Of a stretch of DNA of 64,000 nucleotides, positions 8,112 to 16,922 are shown in pieces; the stretch's first letter is position 1, and the number at the start of each line of letters is the position of its first letter. The DNA is from Fictibacillus sp. FJAT-27399 (GTDB lineage Bacteria > Bacillota > Bacilli > Bacillales > Fictibacillaceae), in contig NZ_LMVC01000005.1 of assembly GCF_001510655.1 (NCBI RefSeq), forward strand, positions 263,510 to 327,509, read 5' to 3'. The translations under genes were made by a program, and so were the position numbers. The notes below the pieces were generated by a model. That model did not search any database and had not been told where the DNA came from. It was given only the letters and a program-made list of their open reading frames with translations.

Positions 8112-8411
8112 TTAATCTTCTATTGAAACACGTTCAAAATGCTCAACCGTTGGAAAGGGATCATAGAAATGATGCAGTTGCTGCTTCCATTCTTGATACT
8201 CACTGGATTGCCTAAAGCCTACCGTATGATCTTCTAAGCTCTCCCACTTCACCAGTAACAAATATTTCCCCTTCACTTCCATACATCGCTGCAACTCATG
8301 AGATCGGTATCCCTTCATGGAAGAAATGATGTTTGACGCCTTACGAAACGCTTCCTCATATTCCTCTTCCATGCCTCTCTTTACCTGAAGCATAACAGCT
8401 TCCAAGATCAT
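8112..8411 (-). CDS. ABM (antibiotic biosynthesis monooxygenase) domain protein
   Basis: A 99-residue ferredoxin-like ABM-fold protein. The typical order is seen: a first strand ILEAVMLQVKRG, a helix EEYEEAFRKASNII, the GYRSHELQRCM strand, KYLLLVKWESLEDHTVGFR, and the FERVS final strand. Members act as cofactor-less monooxygenases, heme-degrading enzymes or simple sensors. The heme-ligand Asn-Arg pattern of IsdG is not obvious. It lies directly upstream of an alpha/beta hydrolase, which suggests a small catabolic or detoxifying operon. Confidence 0.82.
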   Translation of the reverse strand: MILEAVMLQVKRGMEEEYEEAFRKASNIISSMKGYRSHELQRCMEVKGKYLLLVKWESLEDHTVGFRQSSEYQEWKQQLHHFYDPFPTVEHFERVSIED

Positions 8412-8449
8412 GTCATCACCCCTTTTTTTAAAAAGTATATCATTACGAA

Positions 8450-8923
8450 CTAAACGGATTTGACCATCGTAATAAAATCAGTTCTACCGTTATTGAACTT
8501 TATTTGCTTAACAAATCCCAGCTTCTCATAAAGATGAATGGCTCGATGGTTAAATGCTGCAACCGTTAAACGAATGGAAACACCGCTAAAGGCAGCTTGA
8601 ATATGGCGAAGAATAAACGAAAAGAACTCAGAACCGTAACCCTGGCCTGTTAGCTCAGGATTCATCCCAATCCCAAGATCAATCAAATCATCAGAATAAG
8701 CACCATATTGGTGACCAGCTGGTACCTGAGCCGAACTTCCGGTGCAGAAAAAGCCTGCGATACCTTGATATCGATCCAAGATCACTCGATACGAGGTTTC
8801 CAGCGTTTCCTTCATAGAATCTTGGCTTACTTCATTGTTATAAAAATCATAAGGAGCATCATATCTCCAATTCAGTATATTTACTGCAAATTCTTCATTG
8901 ATGTCAACAATCGATAACAACAT
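8450..8923 (-). CDS. GNAT family N-acetyltransferase
   Basis: A 157-residue GNAT-fold acetyltransferase. The N-terminal NWRYDAPYDFYN segment is typical of a Bacillus subgroup. The acetyl-CoA loop reads GIGMNPELTGQGYGSEF (about residues 84-100, with Q/GxGxG as GQGYGS), followed by the strand IRLTVAAFNHRAIHLYEKLGF, a classic motif B. Substrate is unknown. GAAGGGGATTAAC precedes ATG 8923. The stop is 38 bases before the ABM gene start, so it may head the same transcript. Confidence 0.87.
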   Translation of the reverse strand: MLLSIVDINEEFAVNILNWRYDAPYDFYNNEVSQDSMKETLETSYRVILDRYQGIAGFFCTGSSAQVPAGHQYGAYSDDLIDLGIGMNPELTGQGYGSEFFSFILRHIQAAFSGVSIRLTVAAFNHRAIHLYEKLGFVKQIKFNNGRTDFITMVKSV

Positions 8924-9092
8924 GTTAATCCCCTTCAGTTTCAGTCAGTTGATTTATGATTCCTAATTCGCCACGATCTAGATTTTTACCTTCTACTGTT
9001 TCCTCTTGGGGTTTCAGATTATTATAAACAATAGCCTTAAACGAACATAGGATAAATCAACATGGATTTTGGAAATGAAACGAGGTTACGTG

Positions 9093-9971
9093 ATGGCAAG
9101 ATTGAATACCGAATCTCTTCAGCTTTTGAATCATAAAGATATCCCTTCAGATCGGCTGACCTTTCTTGTGCTGGGAGACAGTCATGTAAGGACAACAGGA
9201 TATGACCGTGTACGAAATCGTTATATACTCGATACAGCAGGAGAGAGATATCGCAGGATTTTACAGCACATGGCGATGAATTACAGCAGCACCGCCTCTT
9301 TTATTGTGCATGGCGGCGATACGATCGGTGAGGGAAATAAAGACGAAAATATGAAAGCATTTGTGGCCGTGTCAAAGGAAGTCCTTTTCCCTGCGAATCT
9401 CCCCATCTTTGTTAGTATCGGGAACCACGATATGATCTGGGAAAATGGCGACCTCACCACTCGAATCTTTGAAAAATATATAGGAAGTGTCCGCCAGGAC
9501 ATTCATATACACGGAGCAAACGTTCATCTTATTCGGATTCCGACGTATTTCCCTGGATTAGCCGGAGCTCCTTACTTTCGTCCGGCCGATTTGGCCTGGC
9601 TCAAACAAAGAACAGCTGCATCCAGCCATGTTCTCATCGATTTCCATGCTGTTTTAAGAGTGGGCAAAAATAGAAGCTTTCCAGAAGGTCATTATGCAGT
9701 TCTTTCAACTCCCGAAACCGATGCCTTCTTTCAAAACATAAACCCCAGCGTAAAAGCGATCTTCAACCATCATCGTCATACGAGCTACGAATATACGATC
9801 GAGACGACACTCGGAGGCACCTCCGTCCAGATTCCATACCTCATTACAGGATGCGGCGGAAACGTAACTAGCCGGCCAGACTGCCCCAATTACTATGCAG
9901 TAACATGGAATAACTTAAATACTTCCAATCCAGCAATGTCTTATACGCCTGTCCGTGTGCAGGGACTATAA
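9093..9971 (+). CDS. Calcineurin-like metallophosphoesterase
   Basis: A protein of about 292 residues with the metallophosphoesterase signature in order. It has D-x-H as GDSHV near residue 29, GGD as VHGGDTIGEG near 75, and GNHD as IGNHDMIW near 112. A His in LIDFHAVL is near 185 and a terminal HxH as NHHRHTSY near 229. No signal peptide is seen, so it is cytoplasmic. The substrate is unknown. I chose ATG 9093 because ACGAGG lies 7 bases upstream; an earlier TTG at 9069 has no such site. A strong hairpin follows before the convergent SRPBCC gene. Confidence 0.87.
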   Translation: MARLNTESLQLLNHKDIPSDRLTFLVLGDSHVRTTGYDRVRNRYILDTAGERYRRILQHMAMNYSSTASFIVHGGDTIGEGNKDENMKAFVAVSKEVLFPANLPIFVSIGNHDMIWENGDLTTRIFEKYIGSVRQDIHIHGANVHLIRIPTYFPGLAGAPYFRPADLAWLKQRTAASSHVLIDFHAVLRVGKNRSFPEGHYAVLSTPETDAFFQNINPSVKAIFNHHRHTSYEYTIETTLGGTSVQIPYLITGCGGNVTSRPDCPNYYAVTWNNLNTSNPAMSYTPVRVQGL

Positions 9972-9972
9972 A

Positions 9973-10033
9973 AAAAGAAGGCTGACCCAGGTACTCACCG
10001 ATCATCGCGAGTAGTTGTAGTCAGCCTTTCTTG
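9973..10033. terminator. Bidirectional hairpin terminator
   Basis: AAGAAGGCTGAC pairs with GTCAGCCTTTCTT around a 32-base loop that can fold further. A-rich and T-rich flanks allow use from both sides between the convergent metallophosphoesterase and SRPBCC genes. Confidence 0.7.
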
Positions 10034-10037
10034 CAGA

Positions 10038-10472
10038 TCATTTTTCAAGCATGTCTTTTATTTTCTTTAAATCTTTCATGTTTGCTCTCTTCATCATGGA
10101 AGACATAAAAGGAGAAATCATCCTGGAAAAGCCGCTTGGTATGCCTTTGTTTCTTAATGTCATGCGTGTATAATCCTGATCAATCGCATGCCAGGTATAG
10201 ATGGTCTCCATCGGAAAAGGTCCGTTAGCCGTTTTCATCACTAATTTACTTCCCGGATTAAATTCAATAACTTCATAAACATAAGCAAGTTCCCGGCCAA
10301 GAAACTTCGCTTTAAAAGCGATTTGAGAACCAACCTTGAGCGGTTTTGGCGTGATCCACTCAGCGGAATGGATATTCACATACCACTCTGGCGCATGATC
10401 AGGATCTGCTGCATACTCTGATACTTGTGATAAAGGGCGGTTGATGTTGATTTCGGTAAAAACGTCTACCAT
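10038..10472 (-). CDS. SRPBCC family protein (cyclase/dehydrase-like)
   Basis: A 144-residue SRPBCC-fold protein. It opens with FTEININRPLSQVSEYAADP, the standard first strand and helix of the polyketide cyclase/dehydrase group. A W-Y segment (PEWYVNI), the GSQIAFKAKFLGR strand pair and a basic C-terminal helix (MKRANMKDLKKIKDMLEK) follow. Ligand is unknown. It lies 24 bases downstream of the ArsR-SRPBCC fusion gene on the same strand, so it is probably cotranscribed with it and under its control. Confidence 0.83.
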   Translation of the reverse strand: MVDVFTEININRPLSQVSEYAADPDHAPEWYVNIHSAEWITPKPLKVGSQIAFKAKFLGRELAYVYEVIEFNPGSKLVMKTANGPFPMETIYTWHAIDQDYTRMTLRNKGIPSGFSRMISPFMSSMMKRANMKDLKKIKDMLEK

Positions 10473-10496
10473 CTTGGCTTCCTCCGATTATCACAG

Positions 10497-11276
10497 CTAT
10501 CTTTTATTTTCCACATAATTTTTAAGCAATGTTCCAAGTAGGTACTCCCACCCTTTAGTGTGTTCTTGTTCCCATTGCTCTTGCAGGATACCAGATGCTG
10601 AATGGGAAAGTTGAAGCAATGTTCCTCCTTCTTTCTCAAGAAGACGATACGTATAGGCGCTGTTGACAGCTCCCCGCATGCCAAGGTGTCCGTGCAGACG
10701 AATTTCTTCAGGAGCATTTACATAATACACATTGCCCCAGACTGCTCCCTCATTCTCTCCCCACTTTTCCATGAAGAGCCCTCCTGGCACGGGATCGAAT
10801 GTAAAATGAGAAGACACTCCTTTTGGTGCGATACGAAACTCCCACCAATCTCCCGCCTTTTCTGTTAACGCTTCGAAAACATCTTCCCTAGATGCACTGA
10901 TGAATACCTCTTGTTCAATATGAAAATCCTTAGTGTTTGCCATTGTTTCTTTTCCTCCCTTTTTTTCTGCAGCCGACTGCAGATTTAACAACGAGCTGGC
11001 CGTTGTCTCCATATATTTTCCTACCCAGCGGTTATGCACTTCTTGAAGAGGCACCGCGTTCAGAAAGTTCCTTTTATATTTACCTTCACGCCGAACGAGC
11101 ACCAAGTTCCCTTCCTCCAGAATCTTCAAGTGCTTCATGATGGCGTACCTGGTGACTTCCGGAAAGAATTCGTTTAGTTCACCTGTTGTTTTCGGCGATT
11201 GCTTGAGAATATCGAGAATTTGCCTTCGGATCGGGTGTCCTAATGCTTTAAATACGATAGAAAGGTTTTCATCCAT
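10497..11276 (-). CDS. ArsR-type regulator fused to an SRPBCC domain
   Basis: A 259-residue two-domain protein. Residues 1-85 are an ArsR-type winged helix (FKALGHPIRRQILDIL, then TTGELNEFFP, then the recognition helix RYAIMKHLKIL and the wing LVRREGKYKRN). After a linker, residues about 115-259 form an SRPBCC domain (FHIEQEVFISASREDVFEAL). The usual ArsR metal-binding cysteines are absent, so the SRPBCC cavity is the likely sensor; that is inference. The start at ATG 11276 follows AAAGGA by 8 bases. A dyad (AGGTCAC/GTGACCT) at 11328-11350 is a candidate operator, and the next gene is a separate SRPBCC protein. Confidence 0.85.
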   Translation of the reverse strand: MDENLSIVFKALGHPIRRQILDILKQSPKTTGELNEFFPEVTRYAIMKHLKILEEGNLVLVRREGKYKRNFLNAVPLQEVHNRWVGKYMETTASSLLNLQSAAEKKGGKETMANTKDFHIEQEVFISASREDVFEALTEKAGDWWEFRIAPKGVSSHFTFDPVPGGLFMEKWGENEGAVWGNVYYVNAPEEIRLHGHLGMRGAVNSAYTYRLLEKEGGTLLQLSHSASGILQEQWEQEHTKGWEYLLGTLLKNYVENKR

Positions 11277-11327
11277 TTCAACGATCCTTTCAGTAAAATA
11301 GATAGGTTGGTTAAACATGTGAATAAA

Positions 11328-11350
11328 AGGTCACATGTAATAAGTGACCT
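11328..11350. promoter_or_regulatory. Candidate operator upstream of the ArsR-SRPBCC gene
   Basis: A perfect 7-bp dyad, AGGTCAC-N9-GTGACCT, lies 52 bases before the regulator's start. The neighbouring CACATGT and ACATGTG repeats make the region more symmetrical still. It could bind the ArsR domain for autoregulation. Confidence 0.45.
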
Positions 11351-11587
11351 AATGGTAACACGTTCTAAAATCTTCGTCAATAACCTTTCCTTAAAAAAAG
11401 CTTCCCCATATCTTTTCCTCTTTCCCTTCAAGCACGATCAATTTCCAATATTTTACCATGTTCATTCAAAAGAAGAACCTTGCCTTTTTTACTTTTTTTA
11501 CTTTTTTTACCAAAAACAAATATGATAAGAGAAGCCTCTAAGCGAATAATAACCTTGTTCATCTTGAACCAACGTCAGGAGGTAATT

Positions 11588-12244
11588 ATGATGCAAAACC
11601 AATACAACCAACAAACGAATTCGCCCAATTTCAATACACAGCAAGTACCAAACCAAATGAATCATGGAGGACATGAGGTGTTCGACCTTCATGAGATCCT
11701 TTCCGGGTTAATCAACGTTCTTGATCAATACATGATATTTCGATCCTTTGCGAAAGATCCAGAGCTGATCGACATCCTGGACAGGCAATATAGGTTCATT
11801 CTTGATCATTACAACATACTGTGTGAATGCTTTACGTCGGGTGCAAATCCCTCTCACCCGACATCAGAATACAGGATGAAGCAGAACAACACAGTTACCT
11901 ATGGGCTAAAGCCTTCACAGCCTAAAAAGCCGAATCAATCCATTTCAGAAATTAAGGACCAAGGCCTTTCTGGGCATATGCTTGGCCTCATAAAATCAAC
12001 AGCCTCCCTGCTGACGATGACTTCAGTGGAAGTAACGAACCCCGTTGTCAGAAGGGTCATGGCTGACAATGTAGCCAACTATGTCGAAATGGCTTACGAA
12101 ATCTTCCTTTACCAAAATAAGCACCAGTATTACCAGGTACCACAATTATCTCCTCAAGATATGCAACAGATGACCCAAAGCTTCATTCCAGCAACCGGCC
12201 AGCCCCAAATGCCGCCACTAGGAAAGCAGCCTTTTCAACAATAA
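11588..12244 (+). CDS. CotF-like spore coat protein
   Basis: A 218-residue protein with a Gln/Asn/Pro-rich N-terminus (residues 1-30), a helical CotF-type domain with two four-helix halves, and a Pro/Gln-rich tail. The first half includes FDLHEILSGLINVLDQYMIF and the second LSGHMLGLIKSTASLLTMTS followed by NPVVRRVMADNVANYVEMAYEIF. CotF family proteins are part of the inner coat of Bacillus spores; B. subtilis YhcQ has almost the same length. I chose ATG 11588 because AGGAGG lies 5 bases upstream. The region before it contains three tandem CTTTTTTTA-type units. A terminator follows at 12260. Confidence 0.85.
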   Translation: MMQNQYNQQTNSPNFNTQQVPNQMNHGGHEVFDLHEILSGLINVLDQYMIFRSFAKDPELIDILDRQYRFILDHYNILCECFTSGANPSHPTSEYRMKQNNTVTYGLKPSQPKKPNQSISEIKDQGLSGHMLGLIKSTASLLTMTSVEVTNPVVRRVMADNVANYVEMAYEIFLYQNKHQYYQVPQLSPQDMQQMTQSFIPATGQPQMPPLGKQPFQQ

Positions 12245-12259
12245 TCAAAGAAATAAAGA

Positions 12260-12285
12260 AAACTCGCCAAATCGGCGAGTTTTTC
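12260..12285 (+). terminator. Rho-independent terminator of the coat gene
   Basis: ACTCGCC (12262-12268) pairs with GGCGAGT (12274-12280) and is followed by TTTTCC. It lies directly after the CotF-like gene. Confidence 0.8.
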
Positions 12286-12291
12286 CTTCAC

Positions 12292-12455
12292 TTAAAATCC
12301 TGCGATCGCAAACCATACAATCGGGAGAAAATAAAAAAAAATTAATCCCTAATCCAATTAGGCTGCAAATTTTCCCTGAAGAAGCTAACCGCTGATCCTT
12401 TTGACAAGATCCCGAATAGAAGAGAAAACATTGCCTTGAAATGAAATTCCCTCAT
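12292..12455 (-). pseudogene. Possible decayed small membrane-protein gene
   Basis: A start at ATG 12455 has a good AAGGGGG site 6 bases upstream and encodes MREFHFKAMFSLLFGILSKG. In other frames the sequence continues as a hydrophobic stretch, SLIGLGIN and then FLPIVWFAIAGF, ending at a stop at 12292. The change near a nine-T run suggests slippage mutations. The pattern resembles the short two-segment membrane peptides common in Bacillus. This rests on frame joining by eye and is weak. Confidence 0.3.
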
Positions 12456-12585
12456 CCTAAGCCCCCTTGAAATAAAACATCATATAAAGATATGTACTCC
12501 CGTTTAAAAAATTTTAATCCACAGGCCGATTGGTACACTTAAAAATACGATTATGTTACAAAATAGATAGGAGAGGAGGTAGATC

Positions 12586-14613
12586 ATGGAGTTTTTTCTC
12601 GTTATTTTATTACTGCTGTCCCTTATCGGCCTATCCAGCCTGATTAATCATTTTATCCCTTACATACCGGTACCCATTATTCAGATTGCTTTAGGAGTAA
12701 CGCTTGCTACCCTTCCGCTGGGAATACAAATCCCCATGGAGCCGGAATTATTTTTCATTCTCTTTATCGCCCCTTTACTTTTTCACGATGGGAGACATGT
12801 TTCGAGGCACGCTTTATGGAAACTCCGTAAACCGATCCTTTTGCTGGCCCTCGGTCTGGTTTTTGTCACCGTATTTGCCATTGGCAACTTAATTCATTGG
12901 CTTATTCCAACGATCCCATTGGCTGCTTCCTTTGCCCTTGCAGCGATTCTCTCTCCAACCGATGTTGTTGCTGTAGGTTCCATTTCAAGCCGTGTGAAGA
13001 TACCGAAACGGATTATGCACGTTCTTGAAGGAGAAGGATTAATGAACGATGCTTCAGGATTGGTTGCCTTTAAATTTGCCCTTGCCGCATCCGTGACCGG
13101 CGCTTTTTCATTGGCACAAGCCAGTTGGAGTTTTTTAGTCATATCGATTGGAGGATTCCTTGGCGGTGTCATTTTAGCCATCCTGATTATTCAGTTGAAG
13201 ACATCTATTCGAAGGCTTGGTATGGAGGATGTTACGATTCATATGCTCATTCAGCTTCTTACCCCTTTTGTCATTTTTTACATTGTTGAGCATTTACATC
13301 TCTCCGGTATCTTGTCGGTTGTAGCAGCCGGGATTGTCTACACCATCCATCAGGATCGAAGCCGGGTTCCAGTTGGACAGCTGCAATTGGTTTCCCAAAG
13401 TACGTGGACGGTTCTCATCTATATTTTAAATGGGCTGGTGTTTGTGCTGTTAGGGTTGCAGATCCCTAGGGTGGCAAGTGAAATATTTAAGGATCCCTCC
13501 TTTAATAATTGGCAGGTAACAAGCTACATCCTCATCCTATGGGCAGCCCTTATTCTTCTTCGTTTCCTTTGGATTTCGGCAACCTGGCGCTGGGGATGGC
13601 TGGACAAGAAACAGCCTCAAACTAATTCTGTGAGAGCCATATCCATCCTTACCCTTTCAGGAGTACGAGGGGCGGTAACCCTCGCCGGTGCGTTTACGAT
13701 TCCCTATGTGATCGCCGGAGGAAGTCCCTTTCCGGAGCGTTCATTAATCATCTTTATCGCAGCCGGAGTGATCTTGGTTACCTTAATCGCTGCAAGTGTT
13801 TTCCTTCCGCTTCTATCACGGACGGAAAAAGAAAACAGTGAAAAGCTGAAAGAGGAAATGGAACGGACGGCAAGGCTGCGAACCCTTGAAGCTGCCATCC
13901 ATTCTGTTGAGGAATCCTTAACGGATGAGAATCGGGGTGCGGCAGTATCCGTCATCACCGCTTACAATACGATTCGTAATGAGGTAAGCGAAAAGAGTTC
14001 GGAGCAAGTGAAATTGGAAGAATCCGAGGTTCGGCTGAAGGCACTTGAGGCGGAAGTCCGCTACTATGAGAATTTAAAAAGAACAGGAAAGATCGACAGG
14101 GATACGGCGAATCTCATTGAGGAACATATCCAGCGAAGGCGGCTCGCTCAGACAAACCGGATGCAATATAGAAGCTTGTTCATTTGGACGCTTTTTAAAA
14201 GAAGTTTACTTTCCTTCGTAAAGCTTTTCACACCAAAACACAAGGAACGCCGTAAAAATCGCCGCTTGCAAACAAAAAAGCTGATTAAGCTAAAAGTCAA
14301 CATGGCGAAGGCTGCCATTCACTATTTAAAGAACCATATCACGCCAGAAAATAAACACATTTATCTAGGGGTTATAGGGGAATACAATCGATTAATTATG
14401 ACGTTCAAGCTTGCGAAAAAAAGCGAGGAATCCATCCATCACGCCCAGATGAAAAGAGAGCTCCAGATCAAAGCGTTCCAGGCAGAGAGGGACGAAATCC
14501 AGCATCTTTACGAAGAAGGGGACGTCACCAATGACATCCTCAGGGATATTCGTAAGCAGATTAATATTCGGGAGGCGTATTGGATGGAGGAAACGAGCGT
14601 ACAATCTCAATAA
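12586..14613 (+). CDS. CPA1-family monovalent cation/proton antiporter (NhaK-like)
   Basis: A 675-residue antiporter with about twelve membrane segments (residues 1-415) and a long, charged, helical cytoplasmic tail (about 420-675). CPA1 hallmarks are LSPTDVVAVGSI (the TD motif near residue 126) and EGEGLMNDASGLV (the ND motif near 152), the ion-binding acidic residues in NhaP and NHE proteins. The Arg-rich helix ALSGVRGAVTLAGAF-like segment near 360 is also typical. B. subtilis NhaK is almost the same length. It would exchange Na+, Li+ or K+ for protons. The start follows GGAGAGGAGG. A MITE-like element lies 35 bases after the stop. Confidence 0.88.
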   Translation: MEFFLVILLLLSLIGLSSLINHFIPYIPVPIIQIALGVTLATLPLGIQIPMEPELFFILFIAPLLFHDGRHVSRHALWKLRKPILLLALGLVFVTVFAIGNLIHWLIPTIPLAASFALAAILSPTDVVAVGSISSRVKIPKRIMHVLEGEGLMNDASGLVAFKFALAASVTGAFSLAQASWSFLVISIGGFLGGVILAILIIQLKTSIRRLGMEDVTIHMLIQLLTPFVIFYIVEHLHLSGILSVVAAGIVYTIHQDRSRVPVGQLQLVSQSTWTVLIYILNGLVFVLLGLQIPRVASEIFKDPSFNNWQVTSYILILWAALILLRFLWISATWRWGWLDKKQPQTNSVRAISILTLSGVRGAVTLAGAFTIPYVIAGGSPFPERSLIIFIAAGVILVTLIAASVFLPLLSRTEKENSEKLKEEMERTARLRTLEAAIHSVEESLTDENRGAAVSVITAYNTIRNEVSEKSSEQVKLEESEVRLKALEAEVRYYENLKRTGKIDRDTANLIEEHIQRRRLAQTNRMQYRSLFIWTLFKRSLLSFVKLFTPKHKERRKNRRLQTKKLIKLKVNMAKAAIHYLKNHITPENKHIYLGVIGEYNRLIMTFKLAKKSEESIHHAQMKRELQIKAFQAERDEIQHLYEEGDVTNDILRDIRKQINIREAYWMEETSVQSQ

Positions 14614-14648
14614 ATCCTCCTTTAAACCCAAGACCTATATATGAAAAG

Positions 14649-14973
14649 GGGGCTGTCCAAGAAGTCTGTAAGCTGTTGATTTCCGTTCCAGGCTGCTCGC
14701 TTTTACCGGCGCGAGCTCCTACTTTCGCGGGGCGTGCGGTGAGCCTTACCGGCGTGAACGCCTACTTTTTGGTGCAAGCACCGGCGGGAGTCTCACCTGT
14801 CACGCTAGTCCCGCACAGACAAGGAAGGCTCCGGCAGCGTTATATCGCACGAAGAAAATGTGAAGTTCATTTTCGAGGAGTCTCGCATCTTCCACTTCAA
14901 TCAACTTTTCATTGAAGATTTTCAAGACAAAAAGGAGCTGCTGAAGGTCAATTTTCGACTTTCAGGAAGCCCC
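14649..14973 (+). repeat. MITE-like dispersed element, copy C (complete)
   Basis: A 325-bp copy in plus orientation, from GGGGCTGTCCAAGAAGTC to GACTTTCAGGAAGCCCC. The right repeat has lost a base relative to copies A and B. It separates the antiporter gene from a decayed reductase gene. The open frame within is only the repeat itself. Confidence 0.85.
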
Positions 14974-15022
14974 TTTGTTTTGATTAAATTTAATTCTTAT
15001 TTGCAGAGATTTCATTAACAAT

Positions 15023-15395
15023 TTAACTCAAAGCCTCGTTTATTGGTGTAAGAGGGCGGCCAAGCAATTTTTCGAAATCGTTGCTCTCTACCTCTAATTC
15101 ACCATCCCGAATACCTTTTTGGATGTCGACAAGCATAGGAATAATGAAATCCGGTACACCAGCACCTTTCATAATATCCGCATAAGCAGTATCATCGACT
15201 TGCTGCACGGATACTTCTTTACCTAATACAGTTCCAACAGCAGACGCCAATTCTTCTTGAGTCATAAGTTTCTGAAAGTTCGTAAACGGTATTCTCGTTT
15301 CCGTTTCCGGCCAATACTGCTGCTGCCTCCGCATAATCTTGTTACAGTGCCCAGCCTGTTCTGCCTGTACCCGCAGATGTAACCCATCTTGTTCT
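15023..15395 (-). pseudogene. Truncated NmrA-type NAD(P)-binding oxidoreductase
   Basis: The minus strand encodes the C-terminal third of a QorB/YtfG-like NmrA-family reductase, ending KGAGVPDFIIPMLVDIQKGI and LLGRPLTPINEALS. Upstream pieces of the same protein lie in another frame: SAGTGRTGWAL, a TAA stop, then QDYAEAAAVLAGNGNENTVY and ELS, with a frameshift near 15271-15277 back into KLMTQEELASAV. The N-terminal Rossmann part is missing altogether and the remnant abuts the metQ stop. It is a dead gene: truncated, with one stop and one frameshift. Confidence 0.8.
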
Positions 15396-15404
15396 TCATT
15401 CAAT

Positions 15405-16232
15405 TTACTTCTTCATCCACTCCGGCTTCCCAAAACCTTTAAATTCTTTATCTATGGTTTTTTCAAACTCTTTGGATTCCACGGCTGCTTTAATGTCTTT
15501 AGTGAATTGGGATTTAACATCTTTTGTGTTCACAACGACCCGGTTACGGTATTGATCCGGCATGTTCTCAAGGAAGAGAGCATCCTGCAATTTCATTTTT
15601 GCCGCAAGCGCGAAGTTACCCGGAACGGCCGATACATCTGCACTTCCAACCGCTCTTGGCAATTGCGCAGCTTCAAGCGGCTTGAATTGAAGTTTCTTCG
15701 GATTTTCTTGAACATCTTTTTCTGAAGCGGTTAATGGATTGACTTCTTTCTTGATGGTAATTAGACCGGCATCCTGGAACATTAACAGCGTTCTGGCCAG
15801 GTTAACGGGATCGTTGGCAATGGCTACCGTGCTGCCGTTTTTGATGTCTTCAATCTTTTTGAATTTCTTGGAATATACACCCATTGGCGCAGTTGGTACA
15901 ATAATCAGTTCAGAAAGCTTTAAATTCTTTTCTTTTGCGAAGTTTTCCATATAGATTTTGTGCTGGAACAGGTTCGCATCAATAGATCCTTTAGCTAATG
16001 AGAGGTTCGGCTGAATGTAATCACTGAACTCTACAATTTTAACGTTATATCCTTTCTTCTCCAGTTCAGGTTTGATGGCTTTATTGACCATATCACTGTA
16101 TGGGCCGGCTGTTGCTCCAATGCTGATGTTCTTCTTGTCTCCTGAGCTTGATGATCCGCTGGAAGTTGAGCTACATGCTGACAGAACACCAATGGCTAGT
16201 AATAGAATGAGTGCTGAAGTAAACTTTTTCAT
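15405..16232 (-). CDS. metQ: MetQ methionine-binding lipoprotein
   Basis: A 275-residue NlpA/MetQ family substrate-binding lipoprotein. The signal peptide ends in the lipobox LSAC (Cys near residue 20), followed by a Ser-rich linker. The NlpA fold is recognised by ISIGATAGPYSDMVN, KIVEFSDYIQPNLSLAKG, NLFQHKIYMENFAKEK and TVAIANDPVNLARTL. It captures methionine outside the cell and hands it to MetI-MetN. It is the last gene of the metNIQ operon, 21 bases after metI, under a SAM riboswitch. A dead reductase gene lies directly downstream. Confidence 0.93.
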   Translation of the reverse strand: MKKFTSALILLLAIGVLSACSSTSSGSSSSGDKKNISIGATAGPYSDMVNKAIKPELEKKGYNVKIVEFSDYIQPNLSLAKGSIDANLFQHKIYMENFAKEKNLKLSELIIVPTAPMGVYSKKFKKIEDIKNGSTVAIANDPVNLARTLLMFQDAGLITIKKEVNPLTASEKDVQENPKKLQFKPLEAAQLPRAVGSADVSAVPGNFALAAKMKLQDALFLENMPDQYRNRVVVNTKDVKSQFTKDIKAAVESKEFEKTIDKEFKGFGKPEWMKK

Positions 16233-16253
16233 TTGTTTCTCTCCCCTTTTGTT

Positions 16254-16922
16254 TTATCTTTTATCTACGAGTTTGGAGATCTTATCTCCGGTGAATTGAA
16301 TGATTTGGACGAGTAAAATCAAAACGACTACCGTGGTAATCATGACGGTATTATCATAGCGATAGTACCCAAATCGGATGGCCAAGTCACCGATTCCTCC
16401 CCCGCCAACAATACCTGCCATGGCTGAATAACCGACCAAGCTGATTGTCGTGATTGTTAATCCTTGAATCAAACCCGGTTTGGCTTCCGGAAGAAGCACA
16501 TCCTTAATGATCATCCATGAGGTTGCCCCAACTGCTACGGCTGATTCGATCACTCCCTTATCGATTTCTCGGAGTGACCCTTCAACCATTCTTGCAAAAA
16601 AAGGAATCGCAGCAACAGAGAGGGATACGGAAGCCGCAGTAGGCCCAATTGTTGTCCCTGTAAGCAAATTGGTTAACGGCAATAACGCCACCAAAAGAAT
16701 AATGTAGGGAATCGAACGAATCAAGTTGATGATCCATCCTGTAACACTTTTCACAGCGGAATTTTCAAGGAATAATCCTTTATCGGTTACAAAAAGCAAT
16801 ACACCAAGCGGGAGCCCGATGATGATCGCCACGGCTAAAGAGATGCCCACCATATAAAGTGTTTGGAAGAACGCATTGTTTAAATCAGGAAGAAGCTGTA
16901 CAAGTGAATCAAGCAACATCAT
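16254..16922 (-). CDS. metI: MetI methionine ABC transporter permease
   Basis: A 222-residue permease with five membrane segments. It has the short N-terminal helix (FFQTLYMVGISLAVAIIIGLPLG) and the EAA loop (EIDKGVIESAVAVGATSWMI), which docks the ATPase. IRSIPYIILLVALLPLT is typical of MetI. It moves methionine across the membrane with MetN. Its start overlaps the end of metN by 14 bases, so the two are translationally coupled, and metQ follows 21 bases later. Confidence 0.94.
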   Translation of the reverse strand: MMLLDSLVQLLPDLNNAFFQTLYMVGISLAVAIIIGLPLGVLLFVTDKGLFLENSAVKSVTGWIINLIRSIPYIILLVALLPLTNLLTGTTIGPTAASVSLSVAAIPFFARMVEGSLREIDKGVIESAVAVGATSWMIIKDVLLPEAKPGLIQGLTITTISLVGYSAMAGIVGGGGIGDLAIRFGYYRYDNTVMITTVVVLILLVQIIQFTGDKISKLVDKR

